Shown here: in pieces, positions 44,412-53,054 of the stretch
Numbering within the stretch: position 1 is the first letter of the stretch
Layout: each line of letters starts with the position of its first letter
Origin: Butyrivibrio sp. CB08
GTDB lineage: Bacteria > Bacillota > Clostridia > Lachnospirales > Lachnospiraceae
Direction: 5' to 3'
DNA length: 64,000 bases
Assembly (NCBI RefSeq): GCF_003625485.1
Contig: NZ_RAIR01000010.1
Span: forward strand, 46,843 to 110,842
The notes under the pieces: model-generated
What the model was told of the DNA's origin: nothing
What the model saw: the letters and a program-made list of their open reading frames with translations, nothing else
Database searches by the model: none
Program-made: the position numbers and the translations under genes

Positions 44412-45165
44412 TTACAAGAATTGGATGCCGAAAGGCATGGTACTTGGGACGATTGGAATTACTGCAGCGATATGTGTTGTTACAGTAATTGTGGGTATTG
44501 CTTCAATAGTAGGAAAGGTATTGCTGATTCTAACTGTGTTTTTTGCCTTGATATCTTTGTGGATGTACCTGATGTATAGGGCATTTTCCTATAACGGAAC
44601 ACGTCAGATGTCTAAGCAGATAATAGAAGGTGTTTCATCCTATGTAAAAATCCCGGATGGCGGTAAATGCCTCGATGTTGGATGTGGAAGTGGGGCTCTA
44701 AGTATTGCCTGTGCAAAGAAAAATCCAAGTGCTCAGATCATTGGAATAGACAGATGGGGTAAAGAGTATGCTTCATTCAGCAAGAATCTCTGTGAAAGTA
44801 ACTCGGCTGCTGAAGGCGTAAATAATACATCCTTTCAGCAGGGTGATGCGTGTAAGCTTGATTTTGCAGATGAAACCTTTGATGCAGTAACTAGTAACTA
44901 TGTTTATCACAACATACCAAGTAAGGATAGACAGGCGATTCTTCTTGAAACACTAAGGACCCTTAAGAAGGGCGGAACATTTGCTATTCACGATATTATG
45001 TCCAAGGCAAAATATGGAGATATGGAAAGCTTTGTAGAAAAGCTTAAAAATATGGGATACGAAGAAGTAAAACTTGTTGATACTACTAACGGTATGTTCA
45101 TGAGCAAGTGGGAGTCCACCTGGATGGCTCTTACAGGTTCTGCGATTCTTATGGGGAGGAAATGA
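44401..45165 (+). CDS. Membrane-anchored class I SAM methyltransferase
   Basis: The 254-residue product has two N-terminal membrane helices (about 10-32 and 37-58) and then a class I methyltransferase: CLDVGCGSGALSIACAKKNP (motif I), IIGIDRWGKEYA, FDAVTSNYVYHNIPSKDRQ and LKKGGTFAIHDIMSK. The catalytic part faces the cytosol and could methylate a lipid-linked or membrane-embedded acceptor. ATG 44401 has GAGGAGGAA at the ideal distance; ATG 44395 is too close to it. It overlaps the truncated fur gene and is followed four bases later by another methyltransferase. Confidence 0.88.
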   Translation: MKADYKNWMPKGMVLGTIGITAAICVVTVIVGIASIVGKVLLILTVFFALISLWMYLMYRAFSYNGTRQMSKQIIEGVSSYVKIPDGGKCLDVGCGSGALSIACAKKNPSAQIIGIDRWGKEYASFSKNLCESNSAAEGVNNTSFQQGDACKLDFADETFDAVTSNYVYHNIPSKDRQAILLETLRTLKKGGTFAIHDIMSKAKYGDMESFVEKLKNMGYEEVKLVDTTNGMFMSKWESTWMALTGSAILMGRK

Positions 45166-45168
45166 TTT

Positions 45169-45789
45169 ATGGGACTTTTTAAAAACTTTGTAAGTCAGAC
45201 AAGAAAGCCGGAAGGTTTCCTGGGACAGATGATGGTCAATGGCATGAACAGTGGGCACGCCAAGATGGCCGACTGGGGAATGGCACATTTAAAAACTATT
45301 GCGCCGGAAGAAATTCTTGAAGTTGGATGCGGTGGTGGAAGAAATGCACATGCGCTTATGGAAAAGTATCCGTCATCAAAGCTCACGGCTATTGATTATT
45401 CAGATGTTTCGGTTGAAAAGGCAACTGCTTACAACACCGATATGATCAAAAAAGGGCGCTGTAAAGTTCAGCAGGGCGATGTTTCTAAGCTTGGTATGAA
45501 CGAACAGTATGATCTTGCGACTGCCTTTGAGACAATCTACTTCTGGCCCGGGCTGGAAAAGTGTTTCTCGGAGGTAAACAAGGCACTTAAACCCGGCGGA
45601 ACTTTTATGATCGTAAATGAGTCCGATGGGACTGATAAAGTTAGTCTTCAATACGAGAGCATTATTGATGGTATGAAGTGCCATACAGTAGAAGAGATTG
45701 AAGGAGCTCTGAAGGGGGCAGGATTTTCTAAAGTTAAGACAGACCATCATGAGAGTAAGCCTTGGATCACAGTTATGGCGAAGAAATAA
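45169..45789 (+). CDS. Class I SAM-dependent methyltransferase
   Basis: The 206-residue cytosolic protein has LEVGCGGGRNAHALMEKYPS (motif I, about 47), AIDYSDVSVEKA, QGDVSKLGMNEQYDLATAFE and LKPGGTFMIVNESDG. The acceptor is unknown. It follows the membrane-anchored methyltransferase by three bases, so two methylations of the same compound are possible. Downstream are 208 bases with only a gene remnant before the next intact gene. Confidence 0.88.
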   Translation: MGLFKNFVSQTRKPEGFLGQMMVNGMNSGHAKMADWGMAHLKTIAPEEILEVGCGGGRNAHALMEKYPSSKLTAIDYSDVSVEKATAYNTDMIKKGRCKVQQGDVSKLGMNEQYDLATAFETIYFWPGLEKCFSEVNKALKPGGTFMIVNESDGTDKVSLQYESIIDGMKCHTVEEIEGALKGAGFSKVKTDHHESKPWITVMAKK

Positions 45790-45807
45790 GGAGCGGAGTA
45801 GAGAAGC

Positions 45808-45961
45808 ATGTATCACATTGAGAAAAATACAGTACAGGAAACGCTGATAATACCGCTGTTTGGAAGGAAGGTGTGCTCGGAACACTTTCCACACCTTTCT
45901 TGCGTTGATTTGGATAGTAGGTGCAGCCATTGTGGCGGGGATAGTAGTGGTTATATTTTAG
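45808..45961 (+). pseudogene. Fused remnants: N-terminus of an LCM-type methyltransferase and a membrane tail
   Basis: From ATG 45808 the frame reads MYHIEKNTVQETLIIPLFGR and KVCSEHFPHL, the start of leucine-carboxyl-methyltransferase-like proteins found in Firmicutes. After about 30 codons the homology stops. In another frame the following bases give LIWIVGAAIVAGIVVVIF and a stop (TAG 45959-45961), a membrane-helix end of an unrelated protein. I read this as the scar of a deletion between two former genes. Confidence 0.6.
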
Positions 45962-45997
45962 TAGGCAGTAACCATCGATAAAAGCGGAGAAGTACAG

Positions 45998-46603
45998 ATG
46001 GAGAAAAAGATAAAATCCTATAAAAAGATATATAGGAAAGCCCTTGAAAAAGCCGGCTTAGGGGATATCGATGCTAAAGTTGAGGCTTTTGCGGCCCGAC
46101 TATCAGAGATGTATGCTTCCGACAATTTCAAAAAGCATAATGTTTATCCATCCACAAGCACTCCTCACGTATATGCAGTAATCGCAATGTGCCTGGAACT
46201 AAAGGAATTTGGTTTCTCAGGCAGTGAAATTATGGATATAGTAAACAGTGGATTTGAAGCTGGAAGGGCATTTTTCAATGTTATTATTGCCATTATCAAT
46301 ACACTGCCAAATAGCTTTGACATCGCCAGGAAGTGGAACATTGGCGACCATGAAAAACGAGTGACTGATGGCAGCATAACTTATGCATATTTCAATGTCA
46401 CCAGGGACAAGGTCGAATATAGTATTTCGAAATGTATGTATGTTGAAATGTTTGAAACCTATGGAATAAGACCCCTTTGTAAAATATTCTGCAATACGGA
46501 TACAAGGGCCTATTCGGGGCTTACCAGGCATGTAAAGTTTATCAGACACTCAGATTTGTCAGATGGTCCGGCATGCTATGACGAGGTAATCAGAAAATGT
46601 TAA
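45998..46603 (+). CDS. ATC-hydrolase family protein (L-2-amino-thiazoline-4-carboxylate hydrolase-like)
   Basis: The 201-residue protein matches the ATC_hydrolase family (PF14196): a helical first half, then YFNVTRDKVEYSISKCMYVE, YGIRPLCKIFCNTDTRAYSG and FIRHSDLSDG, including the family's conserved Cys residues. The founding enzyme opens a 2-amino-thiazoline ring on the way to cysteine; most members are uncharacterised. In this metal-regulated cluster it might act on thiazoline-like rings of a metallophore, but this is only a hypothesis. It overlaps the next gene by seven bases. A truncated relative lies at the window end. Confidence 0.75.
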   Translation: MEKKIKSYKKIYRKALEKAGLGDIDAKVEAFAARLSEMYASDNFKKHNVYPSTSTPHVYAVIAMCLELKEFGFSGSEIMDIVNSGFEAGRAFFNVIIAIINTLPNSFDIARKWNIGDHEKRVTDGSITYAYFNVTRDKVEYSISKCMYVEMFETYGIRPLCKIFCNTDTRAYSGLTRHVKFIRHSDLSDGPACYDEVIRKC

Positions 46604-47124
46604 AGAATTACATGAAGGAAGGCCAAAAGCTTCCGCTTTTTGGAGTTGGGCCTTATATAATCTATGGAATTGCCATGGTAAACATAATAGGCATTATCCT
46701 GTTCAACTATGTGTTTAAGACAGGAATCCTTTATGATCCATGGATACTCATATTTCGCATTATTGGTGCAGTGCTCATTGTATTAGGAGTAGCTGTTTGG
46801 TATATAGGCGCGCTGCGCTCGGATATGGACGACTCAATAATAGAGAACAGGCTCCAGACTAAGGGTATATATTCCTGGGTAAGGAACCCCATGTACAGCG
46901 GTTGGTGGATTGCGTTATCCGGAATAACTCTAATGTGGCACAATGCATGGCTGTTCTTGTTTCCTGCTATTGACTGGCTGATCATGACAATAGCTTTGAT
47001 CAACACAGAAGAGAAGTGGCTCCTGGATTTATACGGGGAAGAATACGCTGAGTATAAGAAAAACGTAAATAGGTGCATCCCGTGGTTTCCTAAGAGCGTG
47101 GATATAAAAAGGGGAATGAAATGA
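46597..47124 (+). CDS. Isoprenylcysteine carboxyl methyltransferase-like membrane enzyme
   Basis: The 175-residue protein has four to five membrane helices and the ICMT/PEMT signature: LQTKGIYSWVRNPMYSGWW followed by a C-terminal EEKWLLDLYGEEYAEYKKNV, with Arg-Asn-Pro and Glu-Glu residues that bind SAM in the membrane. Bacterial members methylate lipids or small hydrophobic acceptors. It overlaps genes on both sides (seven and four bases), so it is translated with the ATC-hydrolase-like and dehydrogenase genes. Confidence 0.85.
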   Translation: MLKNYMKEGQKLPLFGVGPYIIYGIAMVNIIGIILFNYVFKTGILYDPWILIFRIIGAVLIVLGVAVWYIGALRSDMDDSIIENRLQTKGIYSWVRNPMYSGWWIALSGITLMWHNAWLFLFPAIDWLIMTIALINTEEKWLLDLYGEEYAEYKKNVNRCIPWFPKSVDIKRGMK

Positions 47125-48044
47125 GAATACTTGTATATGGAGCAGGAGTACTAGGGGGTAATCTTGCAAACAGCCTGTACAGACAGGGAAAAGATGTCAC
47201 ACTCCTTGCCCGTGGAAAATGGTATGAAGAGATAAAACGAAATGGTCTCAGTATACATCACTATTTTGGCAGGAAGACCAATGTGAAGATACCTGTGATA
47301 AATGAACTGAAATCAGATGATATATACGACGTTATTTTTGTAGTGGTCAGATACACTCAAGTGGACAGTGTTGTTGAGGATCTAAATAACAATGGCTCCA
47401 AGAACATAGTATTTGTTGGGAACAATCTCAAGACAGACGAACTCACAAAAGCACTATCGAAGAAGTCAGTTCTTTTTGCATTTGCAATGTCTGCCGGGCA
47501 CAGGGAAAAGAGCTATATCAGATCGGTAACACTAAATAAGATAACCGTAGGAAGTGTCAAAGGAAATCCATCTCAAGAGGCTTTTATAAGAAATATCTTT
47601 TCCGGAACAAACTTCAAAGTCGTCTATGAATCCAATATGGCTGATTGGCTGCTATGTCATGCTGCTTCTGTTATTCCCATAGCATTTGCATGCTACTATG
47701 CAAACGGAGACATAAAAAAGCTTAAGCGTGACAAAGCCTACATCAATAGGATCATGGATGCAACTATTGCGGCTTATACAGTTTTGGAAGACAACGGGCA
47801 TGAAATTATGCCTGATTCTGATAAAGACTTTAGAAATCCAAAATTCAAGAAGAAATATACCCCATTTTACCAATTCATTTTCGCAACAAAACTTGGAAAA
47901 CTCTGCACCTCTGACCACGCAATGAATGCAATTGATGAGATGAGTGCGCTCAACAGAGATTTCAAGGAATACATTGCAAAATACGGCGATATCCCAAAGC
48001 AGTGGACAGACCTTGAGAGGGATACTAACGGATATCTGATATAA
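47121..48044 (+). CDS. Ketopantoate reductase-like dehydrogenase (ApbA/PanE family)
   Basis: The 307-residue protein has an NADPH Rossmann start (RILVYGAGVLGGNLANSLYR), the LLARGKWYEEIKRNGLSI string and a mostly helical C-terminal domain. True PanE enzymes are close to this fold, but many family members reduce other 2-keto or secondary-alcohol groups. Given its position between a methyltransferase and a GNAT-methyltransferase fusion (4-bp overlap upstream), a tailoring reduction is more likely than pantothenate synthesis. Confidence 0.82.
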   Translation: MRILVYGAGVLGGNLANSLYRQGKDVTLLARGKWYEEIKRNGLSIHHYFGRKTNVKIPVINELKSDDIYDVIFVVVRYTQVDSVVEDLNNNGSKNIVFVGNNLKTDELTKALSKKSVLFAFAMSAGHREKSYIRSVTLNKITVGSVKGNPSQEAFIRNIFSGTNFKVVYESNMADWLLCHAASVIPIAFACYYANGDIKKLKRDKAYINRIMDATIAAYTVLEDNGHEIMPDSDKDFRNPKFKKKYTPFYQFIFATKLGKLCTSDHAMNAIDEMSALNRDFKEYIAKYGDIPKQWTDLERDTNGYLI

Positions 48045-48064
48045 AACAGGGGGAAGAGTAGGGC

Positions 48065-49357
48065 ATGTCGATTAAGATAAATTCTTTGAGTGAAAAAGAG
48101 ATTCGTGATATAGGCGATGCTTTCGCAGATTTTCAGTATGCTGAATCAGAATTTGGAATGGGGTATCTTGGAAAAGGCAGACAGGCCGTGAGTGATTACA
48201 TATGCGCTTATGTGCGCATGGCCATTAATGAGAGAGTTCTTTACTCAACAAGCGAGGAACATGAGGGATTTATTGCCTTTAAGAATCCCGGAGTCAACAT
48301 GAGTCTGAAATCTGCTGCAGGTCTTTTGAAAACTATTCCCGGATGCGCGGATGTAGGTCATTTGCGAAGTGCCGCGAGGGGCTTTTTTAATTCGGGAAAG
48401 AGTTATGGAGCCATACTGTCCAAACTTAAAGTGCCTTTCATTTATGTAGGCATGGTTGCGGTAAGAAAAGAATATCAGGGCAAAGGATTCATGCGCAAGG
48501 TCCTGGAGATTGCATTTGAGGAAGGCCGAAGACAGGCAGTTCCTGTGGTATTGGATACGGATGCTGTGCTGAAGAAAAATAAATATGAGCATCTGGGCAT
48601 GAAATGTGTAGTAACTCAGCACTTTACTGATGGAGTAGAACTGTACGGAATGGTATATGAGCCCGACAATATCCCGAAAGAGTGGAAGAGCGAAATTGTT
48701 CTTGAGGATATGCGAATTCTGTCTTCGTCCAATAAAAATGTATGGGATCGCTTTGCACCTGTTTATAGCAACTTTGTCACAGGAACTCCGGGAAACAAAA
48801 GGGCATATGAGTCCATGTACAAGCGCATAAAAGCAGTGATCAAGGATAAAGAAGTGCTTGAACTTGCTACAGGTCCAGGTGTTATTGCAAGGCAGGTTGC
48901 GGATGAAGCAAAAAAGATGATTGCTACAGATTATTCCGAGAAGATGCTTGCTATGGCAAGAAGGGGAATTGTGCCTGAAAACCTTGTCTTTGAAAAAGCT
49001 GATGCGTCATCCCTGCAATATGCTGATAACAGCTTTGATGTGATTATCATCGCCAATGCACTTCATGTTATCCCGGAACCTGAAAAGGTCTTATCAGAGA
49101 TAAAACGGGTATTGCGAAAAGACGGGCTGCTTATTGCTCCAAATTTCATACATGACAATAATAAAAAAGTAAGTGGGATTATGAGTAAGACTCTTTCGTG
49201 TGCAGGAGTTGATTTCAAGGCAAAATGGGATGCTGACGGATATCTGAAATTCCTTAGGAATAATGGATTCACAGCAGTTTACTCAAATCAGTTACCTTCA
49301 ACAATACCTTTAATGTACGTGGAATGTAGGAATGATAGGAAAAATGACGATACATGA
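48065..49357 (+). CDS. Fusion of GNAT acetyltransferase and class I SAM methyltransferase
   Basis: The 430-residue protein joins two enzymes. Residues about 1-205 are a GNAT fold with MVAVRKEYQGKGFMRKVLEI and VLKKNKYEHLGMKCV. Residues about 220-425 are a UbiE-like methyltransferase with RFAPVYSNFVTGTPG, VLELATGPGVIARQVADEAK, FDVIIIANALHVIPEPEKVL and LRKDGLLIAPNF. The two activities could modify the same acceptor. Its last 55 residues are nearly repeated in a remnant at 55736-55972. The next gene overlaps its 3' end. Confidence 0.88.
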   Translation: MSIKINSLSEKEIRDIGDAFADFQYAESEFGMGYLGKGRQAVSDYICAYVRMAINERVLYSTSEEHEGFIAFKNPGVNMSLKSAAGLLKTIPGCADVGHLRSAARGFFNSGKSYGAILSKLKVPFIYVGMVAVRKEYQGKGFMRKVLEIAFEEGRRQAVPVVLDTDAVLKKNKYEHLGMKCVVTQHFTDGVELYGMVYEPDNIPKEWKSEIVLEDMRILSSSNKNVWDRFAPVYSNFVTGTPGNKRAYESMYKRIKAVIKDKEVLELATGPGVIARQVADEAKKMIATDYSEKMLAMARRGIVPENLVFEKADASSLQYADNSFDVIIIANALHVIPEPEKVLSEIKRVLRKDGLLIAPNFIHDNNKKVSGIMSKTLSCAGVDFKAKWDADGYLKFLRNNGFTAVYSNQLPSTIPLMYVECRNDRKNDDT

Positions 49358-50123
49358 ATTTGGAAAAGATAATGATAAGGTCATAGTGTTGCTACATCCG
49401 TCCGTGGTTATGTGGGATTACTTCGAGTATGTGATTCCGCTTTTGGAAAAGAAATGCCACCTGATAATTCCTGCACTTCCGGGGTATGACCCTGACAACA
49501 AGAGCGATTTCACAAGTGTTGAAGAGATCTCAGCAGAACTGGAAGAATGGCTGAACCTGAACGGACTGAGCAATGTGACGTGTCTTTACGGCTGCTCCAT
49601 GGGTGGAAGCATTGTGGTCAGGATGCTTGCCAACAACAAAGTGAATGTGCAGAGTGCCGTGATAGATGGCGGTATTACTCCTTATCAGCTTCCTTGGATT
49701 GTGACAAGGCTTATTGCGGTAAGAGATTTTTTGATGATATGTATTGGAAAGATAGGCGGTGCAAAGCTTTTGGAAAAGGCATTCTGTATGGATGAATTGT
49801 CAGAAGACGATGTGCAGTATGCAGCAAATGTACTGAAGATGATGAGTGCTAAGACCATCTGGCGTACATTTGAATCCTGCGACAATTACTCGATGCCGAA
49901 GTATATCCATACTGACTGTAAATACATAGAATATTGGGTCGCAGAAAAAGAAATCAAAGATAGAAAGTGGGATGTGGAATATATAAAAAAGATCTTTCCA
50001 CATACAGTATTTAGAAAGATCAAGGACACAGGCCACGGAGGGCTGGCCCCATTTAGGCCGGAAAAGTTTGTGAGGGGGATCAATAGCGTTATATGGAAAA
50101 GTACGATATCACAAGACCGGTAA
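49344..50123 (+). CDS. Alpha/beta-hydrolase
   Basis: The 259-residue cytosolic protein has HPSVVMWDYFEYVIPLLEKK, nucleophile elbow LYGCSMGGSIVV (Ser near 95), and a late His in DTGHGGLAPFRPEKF, giving a plausible Ser-Asp-His triad. It is an esterase, lipase or lactonase of unknown substrate. ATG 49344 has AGGA close upstream; ATG 49332 would also be in frame. It overlaps both neighbours (14 and 31 bases), so it belongs to one translational unit with them. Confidence 0.85.
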   Translation: MTIHEFGKDNDKVIVLLHPSVVMWDYFEYVIPLLEKKCHLIIPALPGYDPDNKSDFTSVEEISAELEEWLNLNGLSNVTCLYGCSMGGSIVVRMLANNKVNVQSAVIDGGITPYQLPWIVTRLIAVRDFLMICIGKIGGAKLLEKAFCMDELSEDDVQYAANVLKMMSAKTIWRTFESCDNYSMPKYIHTDCKYIEYWVAEKEIKDRKWDVEYIKKIFPHTVFRKIKDTGHGGLAPFRPEKFVRGINSVIWKSTISQDR

Positions 50124-51280
50124 TCCTTAAAAAGGGTGTATATAAGCTCAATGATGAAGCAAATTTCAATTATCAGCTGAACCGTGTTATCAACTGGGAT
50201 GGTGGCAGACTGGAGGATGTCCAAAAAGTTTCCGGCAAGATCCACAACAGTGACGATTGGAAAAGAGAACTTATCTTGCTCGGCGACGAAGCCATGAAAG
50301 AGGGCAGGACAGATAATGCCATTGCCTATTATCGAATGAGCGAGTTCTTCATGTATGACGGTGATCCTGATAAGAGAAAGTACTATGAGAAGGCAACCAA
50401 GCTCTTTTACGAGTACTATGCAGATTTCTTTGAGGGAGAAAATCCAAGGATTGAAAGATATGATGTCCCCTATGAGAATGTGAAACTCCCTGTGATGCAT
50501 GTGGTGCCTTATGGTGAGAGCAAGGGGACTATACTTATCCATGGCGGCAATGACAGCTATTTTGAGGAATTTCTTTTCACTGTCCTATATATGCAGGAAC
50601 AGGGCTTTGAAGTATACATGTTTGAAGGCCCCGGGCAGGGTGGCGTAATGCGTGTTCAGGGAATGCATTTCACCCATGAATGGGAAAAGCCGGTTAAATC
50701 AATCCTTGATTATTTTGGACTTTCCGATGTGACTATCATAGGCATTTCCCTTGGTGGCTACCTTGCACCGAGAGCTGCAGCCTTTGATAAGAGGATCACA
50801 AAGGTTGTTGCCTGGTCCATATTCCCATGCTTTCAGGATATTCTTGTGAGTATGCAGCCACAGGGTACACAGAGGGCGTTCCATGTCCTTATGAAGCTGC
50901 ATGCTCGTCCTCTTCTTAATCTGGTATTTGGCAAAAAGGCTAAGAAATCTCCCATAATCGATTGGGGGATCAAGCATGGATGCTATGCCTATGAGGCCAA
51001 GGATGCATATAGTTATGCCAAGAAGCTGAAGCTATATGACATTGCACCCGTCGCAGATCAGATTACGCAGGATATGCTGATTCTTGGGGCCAGTGGAGAC
51101 CATTTCATTGATTACCATCTTATCGGAAAAGAGATCAACATGCTAAGGAATGTCAGAAGCCTTACATTTCGCCTGTTTACTGACAAGGAAGAAGCGGAAA
51201 ATCATTGTAATGTGGGTAATGGGAAATTGGCTATAGATGAAATACTTAGTTGGATTACACGTATTGGGAGTAAGGAATGA
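50093..51280 (+). CDS. Alpha/beta-hydrolase, FrsA/dihydropseudooxynicotine hydrolase type
   Basis: The 395-residue protein has a helical N-terminal cap (about 1-120, with DEAMKEGRTDNAIAYYRMSE) and a C-terminal hydrolase core: LIHGGNDSYFEEFLF, FEGPGQGGVMRVQG, elbow IIGISLGGYLAPRAA (Ser near 220), acid LGASGDHFIDYH and a late His in EEAENHCNVGN. The layout fits the FrsA and 2,6-dihydropseudooxynicotine hydrolase group, which cut C-C or ester bonds. It overlaps the preceding hydrolase by 31 bases and the glycosyltransferase gene by four. Confidence 0.87.
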   Translation: MEKYDITRPVILKKGVYKLNDEANFNYQLNRVINWDGGRLEDVQKVSGKIHNSDDWKRELILLGDEAMKEGRTDNAIAYYRMSEFFMYDGDPDKRKYYEKATKLFYEYYADFFEGENPRIERYDVPYENVKLPVMHVVPYGESKGTILIHGGNDSYFEEFLFTVLYMQEQGFEVYMFEGPGQGGVMRVQGMHFTHEWEKPVKSILDYFGLSDVTIIGISLGGYLAPRAAAFDKRITKVVAWSIFPCFQDILVSMQPQGTQRAFHVLMKLHARPLLNLVFGKKAKKSPIIDWGIKHGCYAYEAKDAYSYAKKLKLYDIAPVADQITQDMLILGASGDHFIDYHLIGKEINMLRNVRSLTFRLFTDKEEAENHCNVGNGKLAIDEILSWITRIGSKE

Positions 51281-52518
51281 TTGTTACAGCTGTCGCAGTG
51301 GGAACCAGGGGAGATGTAAATCCTCTGGCAGAGCTTGGCGAGGAAATGACAAAAAGGGGACATGAGTTCCGGATACTGACATCGGAGGCTTTCCGTCCGC
51401 TCATAGAAAGTAAAGGCGTGACCTTCTTAAGGCTTGATACGGATGCAGATCATGTCATGAAATATATGGTTACAGACTATAAGACTAGCCTTGATTTTGT
51501 TAATGGGCTATTTAAGCTTAAGAAGGAAAATCCGAGATTTATGGAGCAGACCATTGATGCTATAAAAGGCTCTGACCTTGTAATGTATGGTACGTGCTCA
51601 GCTTTTGCAAGACATGCGGCTGAGTATCTTGGAATCAAATGTGCAAGATATTTTTACAGTCCGATGGATCCGACCAGACAATACTCGCTTTATACTGATG
51701 ATTTTAATTCTGACAAAGTGCTTAAAAGCTATGATGGACTATCGGATGGGATGAGCCTCATGACAATTGTCGCCCTAAATAAATGGAGAAAAAGTGTAGG
51801 TCTTCCAAAGTGGAAGAAAAGCAGCAGATATACGGAGCTGGGAGGAAGAAAAGTACTTACTTTTTACCCCACAAGTCCTCTCCTTATGCCAATGGATCCT
51901 ACATGGGGAGACCATATACATGTGACAGGGTATTGGTATCATCCGGGAGAGAGTATAAAAGAATTTGAAGAATCCGAGGAATTGACGGACTTTTTGACAG
52001 CGGGTGAGAAACCGATATTTGTAGCTTTTGGAAAGGCAGAGTCACCTGAACTTGCGAGACTACAGCTGCTGACATTAGATGCTTTAAAAAAGACCGGAAT
52101 TCGTGCTGTCGTGCAGGCATACCAGATACCGAAAAAAGACAAGATAAATACTGACAAGCTGTTTTTTATAGATAACGTCCCATATGCTTATATCTTCGGA
52201 AAGGTGAGAGCAGTAGTGCATCATGGCGGAAACACTACAAATGGTCTGGGACTTAGGGCAGGGCTTCCAACACTGGTGATAGCACTGGCGCTTGACCAGT
52301 ATTTTTATGGGAGAGTTGATCACAAACTCTGTTGTGGACCTAAACCATTGTACATAAGAAAGAGATTATGTACTGCTGAAGAAATCTCAGATGCTCTACA
52401 AGACCTGGTCAGCGGGAAATATGATGTTACGACGCAGACTATTTCGGAACTGATAATGAAAGAAAACGGTGTAATGGAGGCTGTTAAAGCAATAGAGGAT
52501 TATATTTCAGAGGGGTAA
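51277..52518 (+). CDS. GT1-type glycosyltransferase (UGT/macrolide glycosyltransferase-like)
   Basis: The 413-residue protein has a GT-B fold: AVGTRGDVNPLAELGEEMTK at the start, and the nucleotide-sugar motif VVHHGGNTTNGLGLRAGLP then LALDQYFYGRVD near the end. Such enzymes glycosylate small lipophilic acceptors such as sterols or polyketides; the sugar is unknown. In a cluster of hydrolases and methyltransferases it would tailor or inactivate a small molecule. Overlap of four bases (ATGA) with the hydrolase upstream shows translational coupling. Confidence 0.88.
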   Translation: MIVTAVAVGTRGDVNPLAELGEEMTKRGHEFRILTSEAFRPLIESKGVTFLRLDTDADHVMKYMVTDYKTSLDFVNGLFKLKKENPRFMEQTIDAIKGSDLVMYGTCSAFARHAAEYLGIKCARYFYSPMDPTRQYSLYTDDFNSDKVLKSYDGLSDGMSLMTIVALNKWRKSVGLPKWKKSSRYTELGGRKVLTFYPTSPLLMPMDPTWGDHIHVTGYWYHPGESIKEFEESEELTDFLTAGEKPIFVAFGKAESPELARLQLLTLDALKKTGIRAVVQAYQIPKKDKINTDKLFFIDNVPYAYIFGKVRAVVHHGGNTTNGLGLRAGLPTLVIALALDQYFYGRVDHKLCCGPKPLYIRKRLCTAEEISDALQDLVSGKYDVTTQTISELIMKENGVMEAVKAIEDYISEG

Positions 52519-52524
52519 ACGAGT

Positions 52525-53022
52525 ATGCTGTTAACTGTTTTTCTGGCGTTAGTTTTTGGTGTGGCAATTACACTGATGATGTTTTCTGCTGTAGCATTTA
52601 TTCAAGATAAGAAATTCTTTTCTTCAGCACCGAAAGAAGCGCAGGAGGCTATTTTGCCAAGGGAAAAAGAATTGTTCTACGGCGCTAGGACAATCGGATG
52701 GACATTAATGATATTTAGTTTTCTGATGATACTGGGCGTAGGCGTTATCTCAATCTGGGACGGTTTCAGGAGTGGTTACACGTTTGGACAGTTCTTTTTC
52801 AGATTTGTCTTTATATTCACTGTTTACAAGCTTTATGACATGATCTGCTTTGACTACTTCCTGCTCATGAAATTCCAGTTCTTTCAGTTTTATTTTCCGG
52901 AAGTTGAAAGTGTTTATAAGAACAGAAAGTATGGCTATAACATCAAGAGTCAGTTATTAAAGTTGTTAATCATTTTCCCGGCAGCATCAGCGCTTGCAGC
53001 CTGGATATGTTCATTGTTTTGA
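52525..53022 (+). CDS. Membrane protein of unknown function (paralogue of 39293-39775)
   Basis: The 165-residue product has four hydrophobic helices (about 3-25, 52-75, 90-110 and 145-163) and the segment VYKLYDMICFDYFLLMKFQF, which aligns with the aromatic segment of the protein at 39293. No family is recognised. It starts six bases after the glycosyltransferase stop and is followed by a hydrolase gene, so it is within the operon-like string. Confidence 0.6.
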   Translation: MLLTVFLALVFGVAITLMMFSAVAFIQDKKFFSSAPKEAQEAILPREKELFYGARTIGWTLMIFSFLMILGVGVISIWDGFRSGYTFGQFFFRFVFIFTVYKLYDMICFDYFLLMKFQFFQFYFPEVESVYKNRKYGYNIKSQLLKLLIIFPAASALAAWICSLF

Positions 53023-53054
53023 GAAATAAATTATTTTAAGTGGGGAACGAAGTA

